A program made the translations under genes and the position numbers. A stretch of 64,000 nucleotides of DNA from Janthinobacterium sp. PC23-8 (GTDB taxonomy: Bacteria > Pseudomonadota > Gammaproteobacteria > Burkholderiales > Burkholderiaceae_D). The DNA is taken from positions 922,136-986,135 of the forward strand of contig NZ_NJGY01000002.1 in assembly GCF_002250505.1 (NCBI RefSeq), read 5' to 3'. Positions within the stretch are counted from its first letter, which is position 1, and every line of letters begins with the position of its first letter. This document shows, one piece after another, positions 26,266 through 33,668 of this stretch. The notes beneath the pieces are model-generated. The model was not told the DNA's origin, searched no databases, and was given only the letters and a program-made list of their open reading frames with translations.

Positions 26266-27507
26266 TTACCCGAGTTCCGCCGCCATGCGGGCGGTGTACC
26301 AGTTGCAGAATTTATCGACCAGACCTTCGGTAAAGGGCGAATACGGGCCCGGTTCGTAGGCCGGGCTGGCGATGCCGCGCTGCGACTGTTCGCACAGCTG
26401 GCGGTCCTGGGCATTGGTGGCGTTCCACACGGCGGTCAGGTTCCCGACCTCGTAATCGACGCCCTCGACCGCGTCCTTGTGCACCAGCCAGGTGGTGCGC
26501 ACCAGGGTCTTGTCGACCGCGATCGGCAACACCGTGAAGGTCACGATATGGTCGGCCATGAAATGGTGCCAGGAATTGGGCTGGGTCCAGAACGACAGCG
26601 CGCCCAGGTCGGATTGCTGGAATTGCCCCAGCCGCTTGCTGCTGGCGGCCTTGCCGTTCAAGGTCTGGGCTTCGCCACCGCGGTCCAGCGGCAGGCGCTG
26701 GGTGCGAAAGCCCGTGACCCGGTCATCGAGGTGGTCGATTTCGCGGCACGGCAAGCCCAGCGCTTCCCACTGCGCATGGCGCTCGGCCAGCAGACGGTTG
26801 TATTCATTGATGCCGTCGCAGGTTTCCGGCGTCGGCGCGTAGCCGAAGCCGTACTCGAACAGGGAGCGGGTCAGTTCCGGATGGCTGCCGCGGCAGTGGT
26901 AGCACTCGCGGTTGTTTTCCATCGTCAGCTTCCAGTTGCAGTGCTCGACCATGTCGATCTGCGCCGCCACCTTGCAGTCGGCCACGCGGTGCTGCACGAC
27001 GTAAGGCGTCATCTCTGCCGCCAGTTGCTCGAAGTCTTGCGGCGGAACGTCCGCCAGGCAGATGAACAGCAGACCGGCGACGTTGCGCAGGTGGACCGGC
27101 TTGAGGTTGTGGGTATCGCGCGCGAAGCCCTCGCCCATGTGTTCGGCAAACATCAGTTTTCCCGTGAGGTCATACGTCCACTGGTGGTATGGGCACACCA
27201 GGTTGCCGACCGCGCCCTTTTGCTCATTGCACAGCCGCGAACCGCGGTGGCGGCACACGTTGTGGAAGGCGTTCACGCCGCCGTCGCCGTCGCGCACCAG
27301 CAGCACCGACGTGGAGCCAATGTCGACCGTGAAGAAGTCCCCGTCTTCCGGGATGCAGGCTTGCGGCCCGGCATAGATCCAGTGGCGGCCGAAGATCAGT
27401 TTCAAGTCCTGCTCGAACAGGACAGGATCGAGGTAAAACGGCGCTTCCAGGCTGTAGCCAGGCTTGCGGCGTTCCAGAAGGGTGCGAAGATTGGGAGTGA
27501 TGTTCAT
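26266..27507 (-). CDS. gbcA: glycine betaine monooxygenase, Rieske oxygenase component
   Basis: A 413-residue oxygenase that demethylates glycine betaine to dimethylglycine, releasing formaldehyde. The Rieske [2Fe-2S] ligands are C85 and H87 (NVCRHRGSRLC) and C105 and H108 (LVCPYHQWTY). Mononuclear iron ligands H204 and H209 are in ECYHCRGSHPEL. ATG 27507 is taken because MNITPNLRTLLERRKPG matches the family start; 17 more open codons upstream begin with a near-identical MNIT. It is the first gene of gbcA-gbcB-fdhA. Confidence 0.94.
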   Translation of the reverse strand: MNITPNLRTLLERRKPGYSLEAPFYLDPVLFEQDLKLIFGRHWIYAGPQACIPEDGDFFTVDIGSTSVLLVRDGDGGVNAFHNVCRHRGSRLCNEQKGAVGNLVCPYHQWTYDLTGKLMFAEHMGEGFARDTHNLKPVHLRNVAGLLFICLADVPPQDFEQLAAEMTPYVVQHRVADCKVAAQIDMVEHCNWKLTMENNRECYHCRGSHPELTRSLFEYGFGYAPTPETCDGINEYNRLLAERHAQWEALGLPCREIDHLDDRVTGFRTQRLPLDRGGEAQTLNGKAASSKRLGQFQQSDLGALSFWTQPNSWHHFMADHIVTFTVLPIAVDKTLVRTTWLVHKDAVEGVDYEVGNLTAVWNATNAQDRQLCEQSQRGIASPAYEPGPYSPFTEGLVDKFCNWYTARMAAELG

Positions 27508-27578
27508 TGCGGTCGCTTTCTTGCTAGATAGGTCACACGGGAATAACGTTATATTCATCCAAGGCCGCTGGCGCGGCT

Positions 27579-27593
27579 TGTCTTTTTGCGACG
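27579..27593 (-). promoter_or_regulatory. half-site-like element upstream of gbcA
   Basis: TGTC (27579-27582) and GACG (27590-27593) face each other with 7 nt between, and the minus strand reads CGTCGCAAA at 27593-27585. This is one mismatch from the TGTCGnAAT-type half-site seen near other genes of the island. It is about 75-85 nt upstream of the gbcA start, in the only gap between gbcA and the BCCT gene. Confidence 0.35.
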
Positions 27594-27606
27594 ACTTTGG
27601 CGCACT

Positions 27607-29163
27607 TTACGACTTCGCTTCCTGTGCGACGGCTTTCATGAAGCCGGCGATCAGCACCAGGATCAGCGCCAGGAACGGCGGCCCCAACGCGATGGCGCCC
27701 GCCTCGATACCTTTCAGCGCCGATTGGTCGCCGACCACGAACAGGATCACCGTCACCAGCGCAATCATCACCAGCCAGATCACTTGCTGGATGGCCGGCG
27801 TGTCGGGGTTGCCGCCGGCCGCCAGGTTGTCCACCACGATGGCTGCCGAATTGACCGACGTCACCATGAAAATCACCAGCAGCATGACCACGGCCGCCGC
27901 GGTAAAGCCGAACATGGGCAGGGTTTCCAGGAAGCGGAAGATGGCGGTATCGACGCTGCCCAGGCCATCGGCGAAGGCGGGCGATCCGGCCACGATGGTG
28001 TCGATCGCACTGTTGCCGAAGGCGGTAAACCACAGGATGGACACCACGGTCGGCGCCACCATTACCACGCCCACCATCTGGCGCAGGGTGCGCCCCTTCG
28101 AAATGCGCGCCACGAACACGCCGACCAGCGGCCCCCAGGTGCACCACCAGGCCCAGTAAAACACGGTCCAGCCCTGCATCCAGTCCTGGTCCGGGCGGTT
28201 CAGCCAGTTACTCAGGGGCACGAAGAATGTGGCGTAGTCGGTGGCGGTGTTGACCACATTGGCGAGGAAAACCCAGCCGCCGACGCCGGACACCACGGCC
28301 ACGAACAGCGCCAGCGCAATCAGCATGTTGATGTTGCTGAGCACCTTGATGCCGTTATTCAAACCGCGCAGCAGGGTGAACGCGGCGACAATGACGACCA
28401 CGGCGATGAACAGCATCTGGTACGCGAACGTGTTCGGCACGCCCAGCACGTAGGTGATGCCGGCGGTGGCCTGCATGGCGGCCAGGCCGACCGACGTCGC
28501 ATGGCCGAACACGGTGATGATCACGGTGAACACATCGACGATATGCCCGATGGCGCCCTTGTGCGCCTTGCCGATGAACGGCTGCAGGCCGGAGCTGAGG
28601 GAAAACGGCAAGCCCTTGTTGTAGCCGAAGTAGCCCACCACCACTGCGGTGGACAGGTAAATCGCCCATGGATGGAGGCTCCAGTGGAAGATCGTCGCGC
28701 CCATGGCCGCATGCGCGGCCTCAGGCGTGTCTTTCGCGATATTGAGGGGCGTCTTGAACCAGGCGGTGTAATGCGCAACGGGTTCGGCTACGCCCCAGTA
28801 CAGCAGGCCCACGCCCATGCCGGCCGCAAACATCATGCAAAACCACGACAGCGTGCGAAATTCCGGTTTTGCCTGTTTGCCGCCCAGCCGGATATTGCCA
28901 TAGGGCGTGACGGCCAGCGCCACGCAAAACACCACCATGATGTTTCCTGCAAGCATGGTGAACGAAGCAAAATACTTCAGGCTGGCCTGTTTGGCATGTT
29001 CCAGGAAAAGGCTGGCGGCGGGAGGATCGACCAGCGCGGCCACCACCAGCACCAGCATGAGAAGGATGGATACCGGGAAGATAAAGCGGTGGAAGTTCAG
29101 TCCGAGGACCTCGATATTGGCTTCGGGCCGGAACGCCACCCCGCCTGCTGTGTGATTCATCAT
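27607..29163 (-). CDS. BCCT-family betaine/choline/carnitine transporter
   Basis: A 518-residue inner-membrane secondary transporter with about 12 helices. The BCCT signature GWTVFYWAWWCTWGPLVGVF contains the Trp-rich substrate region, and MGVGLLYWGVAEP is the Gly-rich unwound helix. The short, uncharged N-terminus argues against an osmosensory BetP type; uptake of betaine or a relative as a nutrient is more likely. ATG 29163 or 29160 are both possible after AGGCGAC. It lies between gbcA and its own upstream palindrome at 29224-29239. Confidence 0.92.
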   Translation of the reverse strand: MMNHTAGGVAFRPEANIEVLGLNFHRFIFPVSILLMLVLVVAALVDPPAASLFLEHAKQASLKYFASFTMLAGNIMVVFCVALAVTPYGNIRLGGKQAKPEFRTLSWFCMMFAAGMGVGLLYWGVAEPVAHYTAWFKTPLNIAKDTPEAAHAAMGATIFHWSLHPWAIYLSTAVVVGYFGYNKGLPFSLSSGLQPFIGKAHKGAIGHIVDVFTVIITVFGHATSVGLAAMQATAGITYVLGVPNTFAYQMLFIAVVVIVAAFTLLRGLNNGIKVLSNINMLIALALFVAVVSGVGGWVFLANVVNTATDYATFFVPLSNWLNRPDQDWMQGWTVFYWAWWCTWGPLVGVFVARISKGRTLRQMVGVVMVAPTVVSILWFTAFGNSAIDTIVAGSPAFADGLGSVDTAIFRFLETLPMFGFTAAAVVMLLVIFMVTSVNSAAIVVDNLAAGGNPDTPAIQQVIWLVMIALVTVILFVVGDQSALKGIEAGAIALGPPFLALILVLIAGFMKAVAQEAKS

Positions 29164-29223
29164 GTCGCCTGTCTTTGGAACGCCTGGTGAAACTCAACAA
29201 TACACAGCACGCAGTCCGGCAAA

Positions 29224-29239
29224 TGTCGCAATTACGACA
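29224..29239. promoter_or_regulatory. near-perfect palindrome TGTCGCAATTACGACA upstream of BCCT gene
   Basis: A 16-bp dyad with both halves fitting TGTCGnAAT, 61 nt upstream of the BCCT start. Its left half TGTCGCAAT is identical to half-sites upstream of purU and (over 8 of 9 bases) proV. It is the most symmetric copy in the window and the best candidate for an activator or repressor site in this gap. Confidence 0.55.
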
Positions 29240-29296
29240 AGCTGTTGCCTGTCTGCGTCAGCCTTCAATCCTGTTGGCGCCGTCCTGCGCCGGGAG

Positions 29297-29460
29297 GATG
29301 GCCGAACTGCCTCCTGTAAGTCTTGCTAAAAGTGGCTGGCGCAGCGCTAGCCCTGCATCAGGCCGGCTTTGACCAGCGCATAACCGCCGCTGCACAGCCC
29401 GATGCGGCAGGCGCAGGCCCGTTCCTGCCGCGATGCTAGCCGTACGCCACTGCTCTGTCA
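29297..29460 (-). pseudogene. remnant of a GlxA/GbdR-type regulator gene
   Basis: In the 360-nt gap between the BCCT gene and the folB-like gene 2, one minus-strand frame reads CRIGLCSGGYALVKAGLMQG (about 29409-29350), then an in-frame TAG (29349-29347), then RCASHF, another stop and QDLQEAV. This matches the nucleophile-elbow region of GlxA-family regulators; the intact paralogues in the window read VGICTGSFALARLGLMQGRRSCVSWY. Only about 40-50 codons are recognisable, with no start and no AraC domain. The rest of the gap (29240-29296 and 29461-29523) shows nothing further. The call rests on local similarity by eye. Confidence 0.55.
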
Positions 29461-29523
29461 AACCAGCATGACCTGAGGGCCGATGACGCCGGCTTGGCCG
29501 GTTCATCGGCCCTGCGGCATGAC

Positions 29524-29877
29524 TCAGGCTATCGACCGCAATTGCACCAGTTCCTGCGCCTGCGACAGCCGCCAGGTGGCGCTCCCTATTGTCAATGCCA
29601 CGTTGACATCGCCGATCCGTCCATCGCGGCCAAGAATAAAGCCTGCAAGCGCGTGCACGGCCTGTTCGGGCCGTGCGCCGCACGCCGCATCCGACCAGGC
29701 GCCCAGGATATGTTCGCAGATCGGCTGGTAGTCGATGCAGTCTTCAATGGTTTGCGGGAACGCCGGCGCCATCGCCCGCACAGTGACGTCGACCGTGGCG
29801 GCCTGACGCATGCCGGCGCGCAGCTCGGTGGCCAGCGCGCGGACCTCGACGATCCATGGAATAACGTACTTAACCAT
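29524..29877 (-). CDS. FolB-like (tunnelling-fold) protein 2, catalytically degenerate
   Basis: A 117-residue protein. IEDCIDYQPICEHI (residues 44-57) matches the FolB Asp-x-x-x-Tyr region, and RIGDVNVALTIGSAT matches the C-terminal strand. Compared with FolB, the Tyr is kept (Y50), but the catalytic Lys of the LSKP motif is replaced (LTIG, residue 97 is Ile) and the Glu22 position is Arg (R20). It starts 3 nt after etfB and ends the 13-gene sox-to-etf operon. It is unlikely to be an active aldolase alone. It could partner with FolB-like protein 1. The FolB assignment itself is moderate. Confidence 0.55.
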   Translation of the reverse strand: MVKYVIPWIVEVRALATELRAGMRQAATVDVTVRAMAPAFPQTIEDCIDYQPICEHILGAWSDAACGARPEQAVHALAGFILGRDGRIGDVNVALTIGSATWRLSQAQELVQLRSIA

Positions 29878-29880
29878 GGC

Positions 29881-30660
29881 TCAGAAGTCGACCAGCCGGT
29901 GTTCGCGCAGATAATCGAGCAGGATCTGCGCCTTTTGCTCGGCGCTGCCCTGCTTGACCACCTGTCCGCCGCGCGCGCCGCTGTCGCCGCCGATCGCCCC
30001 CATCATCCGGCTGTGGCCGCTTTGCGCCACTGCGGCCTTGAGCGGGCGCGGGCGCCGCGTGGCTGGCTCCAGCTGCCACGCCGGCGCCGCTGCCGGGCTG
30101 ACGCCCACCGCAGCGGCCACGTAGCTGACGCGCCCGGCCACGGCGCGCGCATAGGCATACTGGCGGGTTCGCGTGGCGCGCGCATGCACGGCCAGCACGG
30201 CCGGCAGGCTCACTTCCAGGCGCCGGCGCATCCCCTTCGGCAAGAATTGGCGCACGGTCAACGTCCGGCCGCGGGCGGCCGCTTCCAGCACGTCGCCCAC
30301 CAGCGGGACCTGCAAGCCTTCGGCCAGCAGGTAAGGCAGCATGCCGGACGCGGACTGGCCATCCGAACGCATGCCACACAACACCAGGTCGTAGTCTTTC
30401 AGGCGCGCCAGCAGCGCCGGCAGCACGTCGCCGTTGTCGGCCACGGTCAGCACTTCGATGGTCTCGGCGCCCAGCCCCAGGTAATCGTCCAGGCTTTCCT
30501 TGCTGGCCATGCCGGCCGACAGCACCTTGAGGCGTTCGGGCGGCGCCAGGCGGCAGCCGAGTTCCAGCGCGGCCGCGTCACAGGCACTGCGCACGGGCTG
30601 GCCGCTGACCGGGTGGCGGGCGGGCGATACCAGCACCGCGATCCTGAGCGTAGTTGTCAT
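29881..30660 (-). CDS. etfB: electron transfer flavoprotein, beta subunit
   Basis: A 259-residue ETF-beta. It has an adenine-nucleotide alpha-hydrolase-like fold with YDLVLCGMRSDGQSASGMLPYLLAEGLQVP, the expected AMP/flavin-region pattern. With EtfA it accepts electrons from dimethylglycine oxidation by DgcAB and passes them to the quinone pool. It lies 19 nt downstream of etfA. A C-terminal basic/Gly-rich linker precedes the final helix. Its position in the operon matches the PA5398-PA5401-type order in Pseudomonas. Confidence 0.88.
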   Translation of the reverse strand: MTTTLRIAVLVSPARHPVSGQPVRSACDAAALELGCRLAPPERLKVLSAGMASKESLDDYLGLGAETIEVLTVADNGDVLPALLARLKDYDLVLCGMRSDGQSASGMLPYLLAEGLQVPLVGDVLEAAARGRTLTVRQFLPKGMRRRLEVSLPAVLAVHARATRTRQYAYARAVAGRVSYVAAAVGVSPAAAPAWQLEPATRRPRPLKAAVAQSGHSRMMGAIGGDSGARGGQVVKQGSAEQKAQILLDYLREHRLVDF

Positions 30661-30679
30661 TTGTAGCCTCTCATTATCG

Positions 30680-31798
30680 TTACGCCCCGGCGGCGGCGCG
30701 CGCCGCCTTCACTTTCGGCAGCAGCGCGCGCATCAGCGCTTGCGCATCTTCCACCAGGGTCAGGTTGGCGCGCTTGGCGATCGGCGCGCTGTCGTCGAGG
30801 TTGACCGCGATGACATGTCGGCAATCCTTAATCCCCTGCAAATGCTGGACCGCGCCGGAGATGCCTATCGCGATATAGGCGCTGGCCTGCACGGTCTTGC
30901 CGGTGGCGCCGATCTGCTTGGCGCGCGGGAAGCGGCCATCGTCCACCGCCACCCGCGATGCCCCGGTGGCCGCGCCCAGCGCGCTGGCCAGCGCGCCAAA
31001 GATGTCCATGTCGCGCATGCCGTTGCCGCCCGAGAGGATGAAATCGGCCTCTTCCAGTCCGATCTGGTCGGGTGCGCTGGTTTCCAGGCCCAGGTCGCGC
31101 ACCCCCGGCTGCGCCGCCGCATCCGGCAACGGCATCTGTTCGACCACGCCACGCCCCAGGAACGGCAGGCTGGCGTCGGCGGCATTGCGCGCCAGCAGCA
31201 CGATGCGCGGCAAGGCGCAGCGCGCGAAGCGCCCGCCCGGCACCACGCGGCACGCCACGGCGGCATCGAGTTCGACCACGTCGGTGGCGATGCCGCAACC
31301 GATGCGCGCGGCCAGGCGCCGTCCCAGGTCGCCGTCGGCACCGCGGTCAGGCAGGAAAATGTGGACCGGCTGGTAGCGCTCGATCAATTGCTGCGCCACG
31401 GCCAGTACGCGCTCGGGACCGAAACTGGCCACATCAAGCTGCGGCAAGTCGATCACGGCATCGGCGCCGCTGGCGCCCAGCTCGTCCGGGCTGCCCGAGA
31501 CGCCGCCCAGCACCGCCACTGCGACACCGGTCGCGCTGTCGGCCAGCAGCGCGGCTGCGGCGATCGCCTGGTTCGCGTGTTCGTCGAGCATGCCGCGGTC
31601 GGCATGCACCAGCACCAGCATGTGGCGCTCGAACGGCTGCGTGCTGCGCACCGGCTTGCGCGCCGCAGCGTGCTGCGACTGCAGCACATCGCGCAGGCCG
31701 TCCTGCGCGCCCAGGATGATGCGCTTGCGGCCTTGCGGCGTGACCACGTAAGGGCGGCGCGGGTTGACCCGGCGCGCCATGATTTGATGACCTTCCAT
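30680..31798 (-). CDS. etfA: electron transfer flavoprotein, alpha subunit
   Basis: A 372-residue ETF-alpha. The C-terminal FAD-binding domain shows AKQIGATGKTVQASAYIAIG followed by ISGAVQHLQGIKDCRHVIAV. The N-terminal ~75 residues are an extension rich in Arg and Gln before the conserved domain. Its ATG directly follows the dgcB stop (TAAATG), and the GGGGGA serving as ribosome-binding site lies inside dgcB, so expression is tightly coupled. It pairs with EtfB. Confidence 0.9.
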   Translation of the reverse strand: MEGHQIMARRVNPRRPYVVTPQGRKRIILGAQDGLRDVLQSQHAAARKPVRSTQPFERHMLVLVHADRGMLDEHANQAIAAAALLADSATGVAVAVLGGVSGSPDELGASGADAVIDLPQLDVASFGPERVLAVAQQLIERYQPVHIFLPDRGADGDLGRRLAARIGCGIATDVVELDAAVACRVVPGGRFARCALPRIVLLARNAADASLPFLGRGVVEQMPLPDAAAQPGVRDLGLETSAPDQIGLEEADFILSGGNGMRDMDIFGALASALGAATGASRVAVDDGRFPRAKQIGATGKTVQASAYIAIGISGAVQHLQGIKDCRHVIAVNLDDSAPIAKRANLTLVEDAQALMRALLPKVKAARAAAGA

Positions 31799-33667
31799 TT
31801 ATTCCCCCAATCGCTGGGCAACCAGCTCGGCAAGTTCCATCACTTCAGGACGCGGCCCCACCACGCCTTCGAGCATGGCGGTGCAATTCGGGCACGCCAC
31901 CGCCATCACTTCGGCACCGATGGTGCGCGCGTCGATGATGCGGATGTCCGGGATCCGCGTGGCGCCGGGGATATCGGTAAACGGCGCGCCCCCCCCGCCG
32001 CCGCAGCAGCGTCCGCGCTCGCGCGAGCGCTCCATTTCACGCACCGCCACACCCAGCGCCGCCAGCACGGCGCGCGGCGCGTCGAACTCGCCGTTGTAGC
32101 GGCCCAGGTAGCACGGGTCGTGGTAAGTCAGCGGTGCCAAGAGCGCTTCGCCTGTCAGGCGGATGCGTTGTTCCCTGAACAGCGTCGCGATCAGGCCGCT
32201 GTGGTGCAGCACATCGTAGCGGCCGCCCATGGCCGGGTATTCATTTTTCATGCAATGGAACACGTGCGGGTCCGGCGTGACGATGTGCCTGAACTGGCGC
32301 TTGCCCAGCATGGCGACGTTGGCGCGCGCCAGATTCTGGAAGCCGGCTTCGTCGCCCAGGCGGCGCGCCAGGTCGCCGCTGTCGATTTCCGCCTCGCCCA
32401 GCACCGCGAATTCGACGCCGGCGTGTTTGAGCACTTTCACCAGCGCCCGCAAGGCGCGCTGGTAGCGCATGTCGAATGCTCCTTCGCCGGCGATCAGCAG
32501 GTAATCGGTGCGTCCGCCCGCTTCCAGCACCGGCACGTCCATGTCGATCGCCCAGTGATAGCGCACGGCGCGCGGGAAGCCGCCCACGGTTTGCGTATGG
32601 CGCAGGTTTTCCAGCGCCTGGGCACCCTTGCCGGGAACCGCGCCTTGCACCATCGTCAGGGAGCGGCGCATGTCGACCACCGCGTCCACATGCTCGATCA
32701 GCATCGGGCATTCCTGCACGCAGGCGCGGCAAGTGGTGCACGACCAGATCGTGTCGGGGTCGACCAGCCCCGGGAAGATCGGCAACTCCGGCGCGCCGCC
32801 ATGCTCGCCCACCGGCTTGCCCGGATACGGCGTGCCGGCATAGGCCGAGTCGGTCTTCCCGGCCAGGCCCACCACCATGTCCTGGATCAGTTTTTTCGGG
32901 TTGAGCGGCTGCCCGGCCGCCAGCGCCGGGCAGGCCGCCTCGCACTTGCCGCACTGCACGCAGGCGTCGAACTGCAGCAGGCGGTTCCATTCGAAATCGG
33001 CCGGCTTGGCCACGCCGAAGTCGCCGCTTTCCAGCTTCAGTGGGCGCAAATCGGTGGAACGCTTGCCCTCGAAACGCTGCTGGCGCGGATGGAAGGCCAG
33101 GTTCAGCAGGCCGGCCACGGCGTGCTTCATGGGGCCGCCCATGCCGATGCCCAGCGCCAGTTCGGCGGCGCCGACCGCCAGCAAGGCAATGGCCAGCAGT
33201 GCCGGGGCCTGCGCACCCTGCGGCGCATACCAGGCGGCCAGGCCGGAACCCAACGCGAACGCGGCCAGGGTGAACGGCAGGCGCATCCACGGTCCGCGCG
33301 ACAGCCGGGCCGGCGGCGCGCGGCGGCGCCAGGCCACCATGGCCGTGCCGGCAAGCATCAGGCACGAAGCCACCAGCAAGACTTGGTCCAGCACCGGCCA
33401 ATACAGCGCCAGCCCGTAGTTGACGCCGATCACCAGCAGCGCCAGCACGGCGCCGCCGGCCACCGCCATGTGGGTGCGGGCGATGAACGGCTCGCGCGCC
33501 ACCACGTGGTGCAGGTCGATGAAATAGCGTTTCGGGATCGCCAACAGCGCGCCCAGCGCCACCTGGTGGCTGCGGCCCTTGCGCCACAGGCGGGCCCGCC
33601 GCCCCAGGCCCAGCAGCATCAGCGCCATGCTGGCCCAGAACGAAATGGTCAGGAAATTGGCCAGCAT
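31799..33667 (-). CDS. dgcB: dimethylglycine catabolism iron-sulfur membrane protein DgcB
   Basis: A 622-residue protein. The N-terminal part has several membrane helices (to about 190). Two [4Fe-4S] motifs follow, CVQCGKCEAACP near residue 236 and CTTCRACVQECP near 307. Two CCG-type domains (CCGGGGG and ACPNC) resemble heterodisulfide-reductase HdrD/GlpC-like electron carriers. It probably links DgcA and ETF to the respiratory chain. ATG 33667 is separated from the dgcA stop by 1 nt. Confidence 0.9.
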   Translation of the reverse strand: MLANFLTISFWASMALMLLGLGRRARLWRKGRSHQVALGALLAIPKRYFIDLHHVVAREPFIARTHMAVAGGAVLALLVIGVNYGLALYWPVLDQVLLVASCLMLAGTAMVAWRRRAPPARLSRGPWMRLPFTLAAFALGSGLAAWYAPQGAQAPALLAIALLAVGAAELALGIGMGGPMKHAVAGLLNLAFHPRQQRFEGKRSTDLRPLKLESGDFGVAKPADFEWNRLLQFDACVQCGKCEAACPALAAGQPLNPKKLIQDMVVGLAGKTDSAYAGTPYPGKPVGEHGGAPELPIFPGLVDPDTIWSCTTCRACVQECPMLIEHVDAVVDMRRSLTMVQGAVPGKGAQALENLRHTQTVGGFPRAVRYHWAIDMDVPVLEAGGRTDYLLIAGEGAFDMRYQRALRALVKVLKHAGVEFAVLGEAEIDSGDLARRLGDEAGFQNLARANVAMLGKRQFRHIVTPDPHVFHCMKNEYPAMGGRYDVLHHSGLIATLFREQRIRLTGEALLAPLTYHDPCYLGRYNGEFDAPRAVLAALGVAVREMERSRERGRCCGGGGGAPFTDIPGATRIPDIRIIDARTIGAEVMAVACPNCTAMLEGVVGPRPEVMELAELVAQRLGE

Positions 33668-33668
33668 G

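Noticed and set aside
27565..27600. Terminator after the BCCT gene
   Set aside because: The stem around AAGGCCGC/GCGGCTT is imperfect and has no T-run in the direction of transcription of the BCCT gene.
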